DNA from: CAZCZZ01 sp964503335
GTDB taxonomy: Bacteria; Verrucomicrobiota; Kiritimatiellia; CAIVKH01
Assembly (NCBI GenBank): GCA_964503335.1
Contig: CAZCZZ010000009.1
Coordinates: forward strand, 21,052-85,051
Length of the DNA stretch: 64,000 bases
Reading direction: 5' to 3'
The notes under the pieces were generated by a model that had not been told where the DNA came from, did not search any database, and saw only the letters and a list, made by a program, of their open reading frames with translations. This document shows, piece by piece, positions 8,963 through 17,953 of the stretch; the stretch's first letter is position 1, and every line of letters begins with the position of its first letter. Made by a program: the position numbers and the translations under genes.

Positions 8963-9043
8963 AGGCTGTGAACGGTAGGCGTTCAGGTCGATTCGGTCTC
9001 GATCCGGTCGGACCTGCAGCCCAAACAGCTACAGCCTTTAGCC
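8963..9043. repeat. GGCTGTAG...CTACAGCC palindromic element, copy 2
   Basis: A second, diverged copy of the element at 8796-8871, sharing GGTAGGCGTTCAGGTCGATT, CCGGTCGGACCTGCAGCC and AAACAGCTACAGCCT. Direct orientation relative to copy 1, 92 nt downstream of it. Confidence 0.75.
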
Positions 9044-9128
9044 CTGATCCTTGGCTATGCGCTTTACCTGTGCGGCAGCGGCGGGTACAAAGGGGCGTTC
9101 ACACATGCACGTGAAAGGATCTCATTCC

Positions 9129-9572
9129 ATGAACCCGCACTCCCCCTGCGACGTTACGTCGCCCGCGACCAAGACCGGATTCTCCCTCGTTGAACTTCTC
9201 GTCGTCGTCGCCATCATTTCCATTCTTGCCGGACTCATCATCGGCATCGCCGGCAATGCATCGCGGAAGTCCGACAACGCAAAGGCCAAGGCGGCGCTCG
9301 AGAAGCTCGCGTTCGGCGTCGAGGAGTATCGCCTCCGCAACGGCAACTACCCCACGACCTCGGCTGAAATCACCAACGCCGCGCTGTCCGCCCTCGTCCG
9401 CGTCATCACCAATCGCCCGCCCGAAGGCCTCGGCATGCCGTACGCCTCCTTTACCGACCCCTGGGGGCGCGGTTTCGTGTATTCGAACCGCGGGGCCAAT
9501 GCCTACACCCTGTATTCCTACGGACCCGACCGCCTGAAGGCCGAGGACGATGTTTTCGCGGGCAGCAGGTAG
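9129..9572 (+). CDS. GspG-like major pseudopilin
   Basis: 147 residues. A prepilin leader ends KTG, followed by FSLVELLVVVAIISILAGLI, the class III N-terminal methylation motif with E5. The C-terminal domain carries YRLRNGNYPTT and FTDPWGRGFVYSN, typical of GspG/type II major pseudopilins, including a calcium-loop-like end (DRLKAEDDVF). The ATG at 9129 has AAAGGA about 10 nt upstream, so the upstream in-frame codons are probably not used. It is the first of six consecutive pilin-like genes. Confidence 0.9.
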   Translation: MNPHSPCDVTSPATKTGFSLVELLVVVAIISILAGLIIGIAGNASRKSDNAKAKAALEKLAFGVEEYRLRNGNYPTTSAEITNAALSALVRVITNRPPEGLGMPYASFTDPWGRGFVYSNRGANAYTLYSYGPDRLKAEDDVFAGSR

Positions 9573-9639
9573 TAAGCGGGCGGTAACCTGAACGGATTCC
9601 GACCCGGGGTGTACGTTCTTCATTGAAAGGGTGATAGAC

Positions 9640-9996
9640 ATGATTCGCGACAGTCAGAAGCACGGTTTCACGCTGGTCGAACTCCTCGTGGTGATCGCCA
9701 TCATCGCCATCCTCGCGGGCATTCTCCTNNNNNNNNNNNNNNNNNNNNNNNNNNNNNNNNNNNNNNNNNNNNNNNNNNNNNNNNNNNNNNNNNNNNNNNN
9801 NNNNNNNNNNNNNNNNNNNNNNNNNNNNACGTTCCTCGACCCGTGGGACACGCAATACCGCGTGATGCTCGACCTCAACTACGACAGCGAGATCGTCGTG
9901 CAGACCAACAAGCTGTTTGCCCCCGCAGCGGCCATCTCGGCCGGCCCCGACAAGGACATCACCACCACGGCGGACAACATCTACTCCTTTAAGTAA
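9640..9996 (+). CDS. Second GspG-like pseudopilin, interrupted by an assembly gap
   Basis: The N-terminus HGFTLVELLVVIAIIAILAGIL is a textbook prepilin signal and the C-terminus (TFLDPWDTQYRVMLDLNYDS...SAGPDKDITTTADN) a GspG-type DPW domain. 100 N at 9729-9828 interrupt it. In the neighbouring pseudopilin the same interval spans roughly 75 residues, against 33 here, so the true gap is probably longer. GAAAGG 9 nt upstream supports the ATG at 9640. The stop overlaps the next start by one base. Confidence 0.85.
   Translation: MIRDSQKHGFTLVELLVVIAIIAILAGILXXXXXXXXXXXXXXXXXXXXXXXXXXXXXXXXXXTFLDPWDTQYRVMLDLNYDSEIVVQTNKLFAPAAAISAGPDKDITTTADNIYSFK
9729..9828. other. Assembly gap of 100 N
   Basis: A run of exactly 100 N inside the second pseudopilin gene. 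The round number suggests unknown true length. Confidence 0.99.
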
Positions 9997-10574
9997 TGAA
10001 GAGGGTTGCTCCAGGTAAGTTCAAGACTCAGACGCACCGGGCAGGGTTTACGCTCGTCGAAACCGCCCTCGCCCTCCTCGTCATCGCCATCGGCATGCTG
10101 ACCATCGCCGGCCTCTTCCCGTTCGCGCTCGAGCAGGGCAAGAAGTCGTCCGATGAAACGTTCGCCGCCTTCCTCGCCGATACCGCTTTCGCCAGCATTC
10201 GCGCGGCGGCGGACAGCGCGGAGGTCGACTGGAACAATCTCGACACCTACTACACGATTCCACCGGTCACCATCAGCGACCCCTCGGTCGGCACCGATGT
10301 GTTCTGGTCCGACTCCATGGCGAATCTCCGTATGCGCGCGAACGGTCAGATCCGCACGCAGGTCTTCGTCGCGGCTTCCAACGCTTCGAAGTGGCCCAGC
10401 ATGCCCTTCCCGACTTCATGGGAGCAGTACGATCATGCGCTGCGCTACAGGATGACGCTGCGCTCCATCTCCCCGCGACTCGCCGGCGTCACGCTTGAAA
10501 TCTGGCCCGGCGAGTACGGGACCAATGCGACCCCCTACCGGTTCTACACCGAGGTGTTCAACCATGGCTACTAG
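9996..10574 (+). CDS. Prepilin-like protein, PilV/GspI type (Verru_Chthon cassette B-like)
   Basis: 192 residues. AGFTLVETALALLVIAIGMLTIAG is the methylation motif and hydrophobic helix, followed by LFPFALEQGKKSSDETFAAFLADTA, the pattern of minor pseudopilins that cap the filament. The ATG overlaps the TAA of the gene upstream. Its position before a C-like, an A-like and a D-like gene suggests the four-gene Verru_Chthon prepilin cassette of Verrucomicrobia, but this was not tested by profile search. Confidence 0.8.
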   Translation: MKRVAPGKFKTQTHRAGFTLVETALALLVIAIGMLTIAGLFPFALEQGKKSSDETFAAFLADTAFASIRAAADSAEVDWNNLDTYYTIPPVTISDPSVGTDVFWSDSMANLRMRANGQIRTQVFVAASNASKWPSMPFPTSWEQYDHALRYRMTLRSISPRLAGVTLEIWPGEYGTNATPYRFYTEVFNHGY

Positions 10575-11490
10575 GCGACATGACAGCTCGACCAGGGCAC
10601 ACGGCGCTCCGCGATGCGGCTCGGCCGGATTCACGCTGATCGAAATCCTGTGCGCGATGGCCATCCTGCTCCTGATCATGGTGGCCATGGGCCGCATCTA
10701 CGCCTCGTCCACCAAGGCCTACTCGGAAAGCATGAAGCAGGTCGAACGCGACTCCGCAGCGCGGGCCGTGATGGACTACATCGCGCGCGAGATCAGCATG
10801 AGCATGTTTGAAAACCCGAACGTCAACACCAACGCCATGCTGACGATGCGCTACAAGGCCAACACCTTTAAGAACAACTTCGGCCTCGAAGGCGCGGACG
10901 AACTGTGGTTCGTCGCCGGCAGCGGAGACCCCTCCTCCTCCAGTCCACGCCACGCACAACAGATCGTCTATTACATGACCAACTCGGTGAGCGATAGTCC
11001 ACCGCCCGCGAACGCACAGTTTCGCTACCGGCTCCAGCGAGGCGTCTACGAGGCGCCCTCCACGCAGAGCGTAGGCGGCGTGTGGTCGGGCTACTACGAC
11101 ACGTACTACGCAGGCACAAACGGTCGCGACTGGGCGGGAACGATCGGCGCGTCGGCCAGCGCCCCCAAGCCCGGCGTGGCGCGGCCCGTGATGGATAACA
11201 TCCGCACGTTTGAAGTGTTCGTCTACACAAACGCCACGGGCAAGACCGTCAGCCGCACGAGCAACGGCGACATCTACTGGGACTCGCGGGAGCCCACGTC
11301 CCTCTTCTGCATCGACCTCTACCTGGAGACGATGAGCGATGCCGATGCGACCAAGGCCGCGCTGCTCGCGGCGACGCGCGGGCCGAACAACGCGAGGACG
11401 ATCGAATTCGTCGAATCCTCCGTCCGCAGGCACTACCAGCGCGTCTATTTCCCGAACAAGATGGCCTATTACGACCAGCCCTTCTTATGA
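10564..11490 (+). CDS. Prepilin-like protein, PilW/GspJ type (Verru_Chthon cassette C-like)
   Basis: 308 residues from the ATG at 10564, which overlaps the end of the previous gene by 11 nt. AGFTLIEILCAMAILLLIMV is the prepilin motif with Glu at position 5, followed by an amphipathic helix (YSESMKQVERDSAARAVMDYI) and a beta-rich C-terminal domain of GspJ/PilW size. It should be a minor pseudopilin processed by prepilin peptidase. The stop overlaps the next start by 4 nt. Confidence 0.82.
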   Translation: MATRRHDSSTRAHGAPRCGSAGFTLIEILCAMAILLLIMVAMGRIYASSTKAYSESMKQVERDSAARAVMDYIAREISMSMFENPNVNTNAMLTMRYKANTFKNNFGLEGADELWFVAGSGDPSSSSPRHAQQIVYYMTNSVSDSPPPANAQFRYRLQRGVYEAPSTQSVGGVWSGYYDTYYAGTNGRDWAGTIGASASAPKPGVARPVMDNIRTFEVFVYTNATGKTVSRTSNGDIYWDSREPTSLFCIDLYLETMSDADATKAALLAATRGPNNARTIEFVESSVRRHYQRVYFPNKMAYYDQPFL

Positions 11491-13658
11491 TCACAGCCTT
11501 CCAGAACATTGCGGCAACACGGCCCGGGGGGCAGGATGCACCGCTCAACTCCCGCTCCGGCATCACGCTCGTGGCCGTGCTCGGCTTCATCTCCCTCCTG
11601 CTCATTCTCGGCGTCAGCCTGATGGCCACGACGCGGACGGAGCGACTCGCCACGTCGTCGTATGCCGATGTGACCCGCGCGCGCCAGCTCACGTACGCAG
11701 CGATGGCCCGCGCGATCGAGGACATCGATGCGCGGATGGTTGCGCAGGATATCGTCTATCCTTCCAGTTCCACGGGCTACGTGATCTCCACGGGCAGCGG
11801 CTACGTGGGCACGAACTTCCTCGAGAACGATGCGGACCTCTACATCCCCGGCGCGGCGTTCCCGATCCAGTTGCCCGCATCGATCCCGATGACGTCCGTT
11901 TCCGTCAGCGGCACGGTGGTCGGGCGCATCGGCTACTACGCCGTCGATTGCTCCGGCCTGCTCGACGCCAACCTCATCAGCACCGAAACGCGCGGCCAGG
12001 GACGGAACCCCGGCGAAATCCCGCTCTCCCCGTCGATCCTCGCGGAGGTGATCAATGCCGGCAATTTCCTCGATGGCCGATCGAACTACTGGCAGCGCTT
12101 TGAATCCGTGCCCGAGATGTTCCAGCTCGGCATCATCAACGACGCCTTCACCAGCAACCAGCCCCCCATCTCCCTCTTCCCCTACTCCCACTTCAAGCCC
12201 GACCTGACGCCCGACCGACAACCGAAGATCTACCTCGGCGGATCCGATGCCGCCCTGATGTCGAACGAGGTGAACATCGTCAACGCGCTGCAGACCTGCC
12301 AGGTGCCCAACCCCGGCGCGGTGTTCAGCAACCTGCTGGACTACGTCGATACGGACTATGTTCCGAAGAACCTGAAGAGCTTCTGCACGGAAGCCGTGCC
12401 GATGATCAACGAGGTCATCTTCTCCAACACCGTCACGCGGCAGATCGTCGGCGTCGACACGGTCTACACCCACCGCGTGTACCTCACGGTCGAGACCTGG
12501 TTCCCGTTCTCCGGCTCGTTCGCGAATGCGAAGCTCAGTCCCGCCGCGCCACCCATCACGTTTACGGTCAATCCCGTGGCGTTGCGACCCGACCCGGCGA
12601 CCGATCTCAAGACCGCGCCCGCACCCGTCATCAATCACGGCGCCTTCAGCTATCAGGTGACGCGATACGAGTACGTGAAAGGCGGAACGAACATCTCGTT
12701 TGTCGGAGGCAACATGGCCTTCAATGCGCGCTTCACCGGCCCGATGCAGCTCGTCGACAGCGGCGACACGCCGATTGATGAAATCGACCTTTCAAGCATG
12801 GCGGCAGGCACGTTCACGTTCGTCGTCGGCGGCGCCTCTGCAGGCGGCGTCGGCGGCTCGCGCGGCGCAAGCGTGGTCGATCCGCGGCTGAACTTCGATG
12901 TCGCGCGCTGGAGCCAGCAGCAGTTGACCGTGGGCGACCTGAACCAGCAGCTCAGGACAACGACGTACGGCGAGGGTCTATCGCCCTTCTATGTCCGCGA
13001 CTTCCCGATGGACCAGCCGAAGGCGGGTGTCGGTCTCGGCAAGGTCGCCGAGCTCGGCTATCTCTCGGTCGGCGAGCCGTGGCGAACCGTCGCGCTATAC
13101 AACACCCCCGCGGGCAACCTGAACCCCGTCCTCGACTACTTCACCACGAAGACCAACGTTTCCTTCCACGGCCTGGTCAACATCAACACGCCGGATGTCG
13201 CCACGCTGGCATCGGCGTTCTACGACATGCCGATCGAGCAGTTCCCGGGCGACGGCGGGCCAAAGGTCACCGTGGCCGCATCCACCGCCCTCGCCAGCCG
13301 CGTCATCTCCGCCCTCCAGAACAATTTCCGCTACGAGACGAATCGCTCCATCTCCGCCGTGGGTGAGTTCGATAACAATTTCTGCACGTACCTGAACGGC
13401 CAGCTCACCTCGCAGGTGCTGACGAACGATGCCCTGCGCGAATCCCTGATCCGCAACAGCCACGAACTGCTCGGCGTACGGCAGAACTTCTTCACCGTGT
13501 TCGCCTTCGGGCAGGCCATCACGCAGGGTGGCGTGACCGGCGCCGAACAGCGCGCCGTGTCGGTCATCTGGCGCGATCCGGAGCCGACGACGGGCGGCGA
13601 CAGCGGGACGCTTCCAAGCCTGAACAAGACGTATGTGAGGTTCTTCAAATGGCTATGA
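11487..13658 (+). CDS. Large pseudopilin-like protein, GspK-like (Verru_Chthon cassette A-like)
   Basis: 723 residues. A short leader ends SRSG, followed by ITLVAVLGFISLLLILGVSLM. This is a prepilin-type helix that lacks Glu at position 5, as in GspK and the long cassette-A proteins, which begin assembly at the filament tip. The remainder is a long beta-rich extracellular domain with no recognisable catalytic motif. It is much larger than GspK (about 330 residues), fitting the Verru_Chthon A type better. The ATGA overlap with the preceding gene and 10-nt overlap with the next show tight coupling. Confidence 0.72.
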   Translation: MITAFQNIAATRPGGQDAPLNSRSGITLVAVLGFISLLLILGVSLMATTRTERLATSSYADVTRARQLTYAAMARAIEDIDARMVAQDIVYPSSSTGYVISTGSGYVGTNFLENDADLYIPGAAFPIQLPASIPMTSVSVSGTVVGRIGYYAVDCSGLLDANLISTETRGQGRNPGEIPLSPSILAEVINAGNFLDGRSNYWQRFESVPEMFQLGIINDAFTSNQPPISLFPYSHFKPDLTPDRQPKIYLGGSDAALMSNEVNIVNALQTCQVPNPGAVFSNLLDYVDTDYVPKNLKSFCTEAVPMINEVIFSNTVTRQIVGVDTVYTHRVYLTVETWFPFSGSFANAKLSPAAPPITFTVNPVALRPDPATDLKTAPAPVINHGAFSYQVTRYEYVKGGTNISFVGGNMAFNARFTGPMQLVDSGDTPIDEIDLSSMAAGTFTFVVGGASAGGVGGSRGASVVDPRLNFDVARWSQQQLTVGDLNQQLRTTTYGEGLSPFYVRDFPMDQPKAGVGLGKVAELGYLSVGEPWRTVALYNTPAGNLNPVLDYFTTKTNVSFHGLVNINTPDVATLASAFYDMPIEQFPGDGGPKVTVAASTALASRVISALQNNFRYETNRSISAVGEFDNNFCTYLNGQLTSQVLTNDALRESLIRNSHELLGVRQNFFTVFAFGQAITQGGVTGAEQRAVSVIWRDPEPTTGGDSGTLPSLNKTYVRFFKWL

Positions 13659-14356
13659 CCGCGCATGCAACGCCAGCCCGCACCGGGAAACTCAGCGACG
13701 GCTTCACGCTCGTCGAGATGCTCGTCGTCATCGTCCTCATGGGCTTCATGATGGCGATCGCCCTGCCCCGCTTCACGGACATCGGTCGCGGTAGCAAGAT
13801 CAAGACTGCCGTCTCGGAACTGCGCTCGACGATGGGCCTGGCACGGCAGTGGGCCATTGCGCGGCGCGAGTCTGTGTACATGGTCTTCCCGGATGATTTC
13901 CTCGCCAACCTCTTCAGTGGCGTTTCGACCAGCCACTACAGCAAGGCCCTTCGATCCTACGCGCTCTACTCAGAACGCGAAGGATACATCAAGGATTGGA
14001 CCTACCTGCCCGAGAGCGTGTTCTTTGTCGATCACCAGAACTCCCAGAATTTCAAGGGCGACGCCGATCTCGATGCAGGCAAGAGCGTGTTCCGCATGAA
14101 TACACTCGTGCGGCTCCCCTTCCCGGAGAACTCATCGCCGACAAAGCCGATCAACACCATCGAGTTCAAGCCGGACGGAACATCGTCCGGCGGAGACATC
14201 TCGCCCTGCGAAGTGTTCATGAGCGAAGGCATCGCGCTCGAAGGCAGCGGCGGCAAGGTCGTCAACATCGCATGGAAAGACGTCTCCCTCGCCTGGGGCG
14301 TCGAAGTCAACCCGTTCACGGGCTCTGTGCGCGTCAACGACTACGGCAACCGATAG
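13649..14356 (+). CDS. Prepilin-like protein, GspH/FimT type (Verru_Chthon cassette D-like)
   Basis: 235 residues. DGFTLVEMLVVIVLMGFMMAIALPRF is a GspH-style prepilin N-terminus with Glu5, followed by SELRSTMGLARQWAIARRESVYMVFP, the classical GspH/FimT helix and first strand. It is the last gene of the six-gene pilin run. Two in-frame start codons (13649 and 13655) are possible. The first overlaps the preceding stop. Confidence 0.85.
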   Translation: MAMTAHATPARTGKLSDGFTLVEMLVVIVLMGFMMAIALPRFTDIGRGSKIKTAVSELRSTMGLARQWAIARRESVYMVFPDDFLANLFSGVSTSHYSKALRSYALYSEREGYIKDWTYLPESVFFVDHQNSQNFKGDADLDAGKSVFRMNTLVRLPFPENSSPTKPINTIEFKPDGTSSGGDISPCEVFMSEGIALEGSGGKVVNIAWKDVSLAWGVEVNPFTGSVRVNDYGNR

Positions 14357-14378
14357 CGGTTCCGAATCCGCTCTTGAA

Positions 14379-14452
14379 GGTAGGGCGAACCCTCCGGGTG
14401 AGCCGCTGGTCACTCTGATTCTGACGGCTCGGCAGGGACGCCTCGCCCTACC
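14379..14452. repeat. GGTAGGGCG hairpin repeat, copy 1
   Basis: Starts GGTAGGGCGAACCCTCCGGG and ends CGCCTCGCCCTACC, with inner inverted GAGCCG/CGGCTC. A near-identical copy is at 58469-58528. It lies between converging genes and could also act as a bidirectional terminator. Confidence 0.82.
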
Positions 14453-14469
14453 AGCTCCGCGACGTGATA

Positions 14470-17400
14470 CTACGGCCGGTCGAAGCGCATCTGGATGAAG
14501 AACACGTTGTTCGTCGGATAGCTGAACGTGACGGTATTCGTGCTGCCGGATTGCGTGCTGTTGAAGGGCGTAATCGCGGTCCACGTCGTATTCGTCGTTA
14601 GCGCGTTCGCATAGTATGGCTTCACAAGCCACGGCACGGCGTTGCTGTTGCCATCCACGATCACCGTGATGTTCGTCGTCGTGGTCAGGCGCGTGATCCA
14701 TGTGTACGGCGGAATGCTCGTGTCGCCGCCGAACGATTGGCCCAAGTTTATCGCGCCGGGTGTGCTCACAGGGTCCATGTCTGGACTCTGCCAGACAAAT
14801 GCGGAGTAACTGGTCCCGGTCCCCGACAACCAGACCGACGCGTCCGGGTTGAAGAAGAAATCAACGGCGTTGATAAACGTGAATCCGCTCACCGAGCCGC
14901 CAAAACAAATCGCGTATTCGATTCCCCCGACCTCGTTCCGCAGGATAATCCCCACGGGGAATTCTCCAGCGGCGGGCGGCGTGCCAGAGAGCCGATTCGT
15001 TAGCGCCATGTCGCGGTTCGCCGTGTTCGCCTCGCCAATCACCCAGAAGCCCATGGTCGGCGTGTCCGCCGGGAGAAACGTTCCATTCGGTATCGTGTAG
15101 CGCGCGCTCATATAGACACCGAAATTGTTCGAGGACGGATCCCCGTTGTAGACCTCAACTCGCCAGTTCGAAAGATTGAAATTCGTCGGACCGGCAACTT
15201 CGATAAACTCATTGGAGTTACCAAAAAAGCTATCGTCATAGTGCACTTCGTTAATCCATGCCGTGCCCGGCCTGCTGCGCGGGACGCCGTAGAAGGCGGG
15301 GTTGTTGCTGCCGCCGGTCGGATAGTACCGGGGCGAGTTCAGGGAGGCGCCGGGGCCGGTGAACTGCGCCCGCATGAAGTATTGCACGATGGTGCCGTTG
15401 GTCTGCGGCGGGATGTTCGTCAGTGCGACGTAGCCGACGAAGTTCGANNNNNNNNNNNNNNNNNNNNNNNNNNNNNNNNNNNNNNNNNNNNNNNNNNNNN
15501 NNNNNNNNNNNNNNNNNNNNNNNNNNNNNNNNNNNNNNNNNNNNNNNTGGATGTTGGTTACGGTGGCCGGTACGGCAAATGAATACGTCGTTCCCGTGCC
15601 GGCCATGTTCGTGATCGCGCCGATAACGACGTTCGTTCCGTTAACTCCGCCCTCGACCTTGAATACCGATCCACCCGAACTCGTCTGGCCTTTGGCCCAG
15701 AACGTCACACCGGTCGGGTTTGCGACCGCGGGTGTCGTCGCCCGGTCGGACGAGCCGTCGAATCGCAACGACGGCGATGCGTCCCCGAAGTTTCCTGCGC
15801 TGGTATACACATCGATGCTGTTGAACGTCCAACCGGGCGGTGGCGTTGGAGCCGAGGCGAAGCCCTCCTGCAGCAGCAGCGAGGAGCCTGATGCGGAGGC
15901 CCGGCTCACATTGGCCAGGCGCAGATAGCGTGGCTGGGGCTGGTTGAAGACAAACTCATAACTCACCCATCCGGCTTCGAGGATGTTCGATATCGATTCC
16001 ACGGTCGTCCAGGACGTGCCGTTCGCCGATTCCTGGATGTGGAGCGTGCCCACGCCGGCTCCGTTCGTGCCGCGCGCCAACTGGAACGTCAGGTTGCCAT
16101 AACCATTGGTGTAGAGCGGCGAGCGGATGGAATTGGTGAAGTTCGCGACACCGGGAATCAATGCGCTCGGCGCTTCATAAGCGCCCGTGCTGAAGAGGCG
16201 GCCCGTGCAGAGCCGCCAGTTGTCGAGCTCGTGGCAGCCGTTGTTGGTGTACGTCGTATTCGTCCACGTGGTGAAGTCCTGGTAACGGGCGAGACCCGAA
16301 GGCGCTGTCTTGTCTACGAGCACACTGTCCACCAGCAGGTCGTTCGTGCCGCCGGAATGCCGCAGGCGGATGTAGTACTGGCTCGGGTCGTTCAGGAAGT
16401 AGCTGAATTGCTGGTAGGACTGGTTCAGGACGGACGTGTGTGTCGCCACCACGGCGAAGTTCTCGCCGTCCGGTGATGCCAGGACCTGGAACGACACGGC
16501 ATTCGTGAGTTCCAGATCGTCCGCCCGGTTCCGATAGAAAAACGTGATGCGCCCCACGCCGTCCTCGATCCTGGCGCTGGTCAGGCTTCCATTCGGTGCA
16601 CTCGGCCTAAGCAGCAGGGTATTGCCCGCATAGACCAGGTTTGTGGATGTGGAGTTGATAATCGCCGCATTCGTGGCCAGCCAGCCGCCGCGGGCGTGGG
16701 TTCCGGTGGTGGTGAAGTTCCAGCTATCAAAGGTCTGGCTGGGATACGGGATCGCACGGAGGCCGAGGTCGTCGATCTGCAGTGACCCGGCGGCCCCTGC
16801 GCCGCTGACATTGACCACGATGCGCGCCCAAGCCGTGCCCGTGGGGGCTGTGCCGCGAACAGTGAATTGCTGCCAACTGTTGATGCCGCTGGCGAGATTG
16901 GTGGAGACGGTCCGGAGCGGGTTTCCGAACGTGGGCCCGTAGAACTCGATCTTCAGTTCCTCGACGGCTGCGGTCCAGGGACCGAAGGGCGGATCCTGGT
17001 CGGCCCAGAAATAACCGGACGCCTGGTAATCGAAACCGACTGCTGCCGGTGTGTCCTGGTAGAAACCACCGAACCCGTCGGGCTGCGCCCCGATGGCGCC
17101 GATATAGGAACCGGTGAAGAAGCGCCAGTCGCGGCGACTCGAATTGCCCCAGCGGCCGCCGACGGTTTGCGCGGGCAGGTACTGCCAGAACATCGCTTCC
17201 TCGTTGGTCGTTCCCGCCGTTTCAAAGCTGCTGTTGCGCACCATGTTGCTCGACGCACCCACGCCGTAGCTGTAGCCGACAAGGACAACCGAATAGGCCT
17301 TCGTCGCGTCATCGAACCGGAACCGGTAGAACCCATCGCGTACCGCGACATGCCGGATGTCACCCCCTGCATTCTCGACGACACCGGTCATGGGATCCGT

Positions 17401-17691
17401 GGTCTGCGTCTGGTTGGTCTCCCCCCAGTTGACGTTCCAGTTCCCGTTGGCCGTGAACTTGAAGTAATTCGTCGGCACGGCAGAGATAAAGACCGTCGCC
17501 TCCCACACATTGTTGGAGACGAGCATCATATTGTTCCGCGTCGGATCCCACCCCTGCCACTGCCCCGCCACCGTCATGCTCGAATAGACAGACGTCTGGG
17601 CCAACGCGTTGCCAGCCAATGGGATGCACAGAAGCGCCCCAAGTGCAATCGTCCTGACCGTAAAGACGTGTGAAAGCCTGGTTGGTGTCAT
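14470..17691 (-). CDS. Large secreted protein with lamin-tail domain
   Basis: About 1073 residues including a 100-N gap. The ATG at 17691 follows AAGGGA and opens a signal peptide (MTPTRLSHVFTVRTIALGAL..., cleavage near ALA). Residues about 30-130 (GQWQGWDPTRNNMMLV, NYFKFTANGNWNVNWGE) resemble starch/glycogen-binding or emulsin-like beta-sandwich domains. Several jelly-roll segments follow. Near residue 807, TAWINEVHYDDSFFGNSNE begins a lamin-tail domain (LTD), often found in secreted nucleases and adhesins. No catalytic motif is seen. The role is unknown, and surface or matrix binding is the plainest inference. Confidence 0.75.
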   Translation of the reverse strand: MTPTRLSHVFTVRTIALGALLCIPLAGNALAQTSVYSSMTVAGQWQGWDPTRNNMMLVSNNVWEATVFISAVPTNYFKFTANGNWNVNWGETNQTQTTDPMTGVVENAGGDIRHVAVRDGFYRFRFDDATKAYSVVLVGYSYGVGASSNMVRNSSFETAGTTNEEAMFWQYLPAQTVGGRWGNSSRRDWRFFTGSYIGAIGAQPDGFGGFYQDTPAAVGFDYQASGYFWADQDPPFGPWTAAVEELKIEFYGPTFGNPLRTVSTNLASGINSWQQFTVRGTAPTGTAWARIVVNVSGAGAAGSLQIDDLGLRAIPYPSQTFDSWNFTTTGTHARGGWLATNAAIINSTSTNLVYAGNTLLLRPSAPNGSLTSARIEDGVGRITFFYRNRADDLELTNAVSFQVLASPDGENFAVVATHTSVLNQSYQQFSYFLNDPSQYYIRLRHSGGTNDLLVDSVLVDKTAPSGLARYQDFTTWTNTTYTNNGCHELDNWRLCTGRLFSTGAYEAPSALIPGVANFTNSIRSPLYTNGYGNLTFQLARGTNGAGVGTLHIQESANGTSWTTVESISNILEAGWVSYEFVFNQPQPRYLRLANVSRASASGSSLLLQEGFASAPTPPPGWTFNSIDVYTSAGNFGDASPSLRFDGSSDRATTPAVANPTGVTFWAKGQTSSGGSVFKVEGGVNGTNVVIGAITNMAGTGTTYSFAVPATVTNIXXXXXXXXXXXXXXXXXXXXXXXXXXXXXXXXXXSNFVGYVALTNIPPQTNGTIVQYFMRAQFTGPGASLNSPRYYPTGGSNNPAFYGVPRSRPGTAWINEVHYDDSFFGNSNEFIEVAGPTNFNLSNWRVEVYNGDPSSNNFGVYMSARYTIPNGTFLPADTPTMGFWVIGEANTANRDMALTNRLSGTPPAAGEFPVGIILRNEVGGIEYAICFGGSVSGFTFINAVDFFFNPDASVWLSGTGTSYSAFVWQSPDMDPVSTPGAINLGQSFGGDTSIPPYTWITRLTTTTNITVIVDGNSNAVPWLVKPYYANALTTNTTWTAITPFNSTQSGSTNTVTFSYPTNNVFFIQMRFDRP
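15448..15547. other. Assembly gap of 100 N
   Basis: Exactly 100 N inside the lamin-tail protein gene. The reading frame continues across it if the length is taken as 100. Confidence 0.99.
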
Positions 17692-17753
17692 AAATCCCTT
17701 GGGCTGAACATACACGAACCCCCTGGAATATGGAAGTGCCCGGCCGCCCCCGG

Positions 17754-17853
17754 TGCATTGGCGCTCCTCCCACGCACGCTTCCAGGGTTCCCACGCGCGT
17801 TGGCGGTCCGCCAACGTACGTGGGCGGAGTTCCCACGCATGGGTGAGGGTCAA
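17754..17853. repeat. CCCACGC / TTGGCGG palindromic repeat region
   Basis: Repeated CCCACGC words (TCCCACGCACGC, TTCCCACGCGCG, TTCCCACGCATGG) flank a perfect palindrome TTGGCGGTCCGCCAA at 17803-17817. It lies upstream of the lamin-tail gene and may overlap its promoter. Confidence 0.6.
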
Positions 17854-17908
17854 AATCATCCCTTCCGCTTAGCCGGGGGCGATGACCCCGGATCGTTTCG
17901 CACAGGAG

Positions 17909-17936
17909 AAGACCGGGGTAAGCGACCCCGGCTACA
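17909..17936. repeat. GACCGGGGT...ACCCCGGCTACA palindrome, intergenic copy
   Basis: GACCGGGGTAAGCGACCCCGG followed by CTACA. The same palindrome occurs inside two PKS genes at 43396-43422 and 48518-48543. Here it is downstream of vapC. Confidence 0.75.
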
Positions 17937-17953
17937 AGGGACTATCCGTCGGA

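Larger units (their letters stand above)
8645..9128. other. Divergent intergenic region with two repeat families
   Basis: About 480 nt between the Amuc_1102-like gene (minus) and the first pseudopilin gene (plus), so promoters for both directions should lie here. It contains two imperfect copies of a palindromic GGCTGTAG element (8796-8871 and 8963-9043) and a separate repeat at 8881-8953 shared with 18727-18780. No convincing coding frame is seen. Confidence 0.7.

Noticed and set aside
14470..17691. PEP-CTERM or type IX sorting signal at the end of the lamin-tail protein
   Set aside because: The C-terminus ends FFIQMRFDRP with no PEP motif, hydrophobic helix and basic tail, and no type IX signature is evident.
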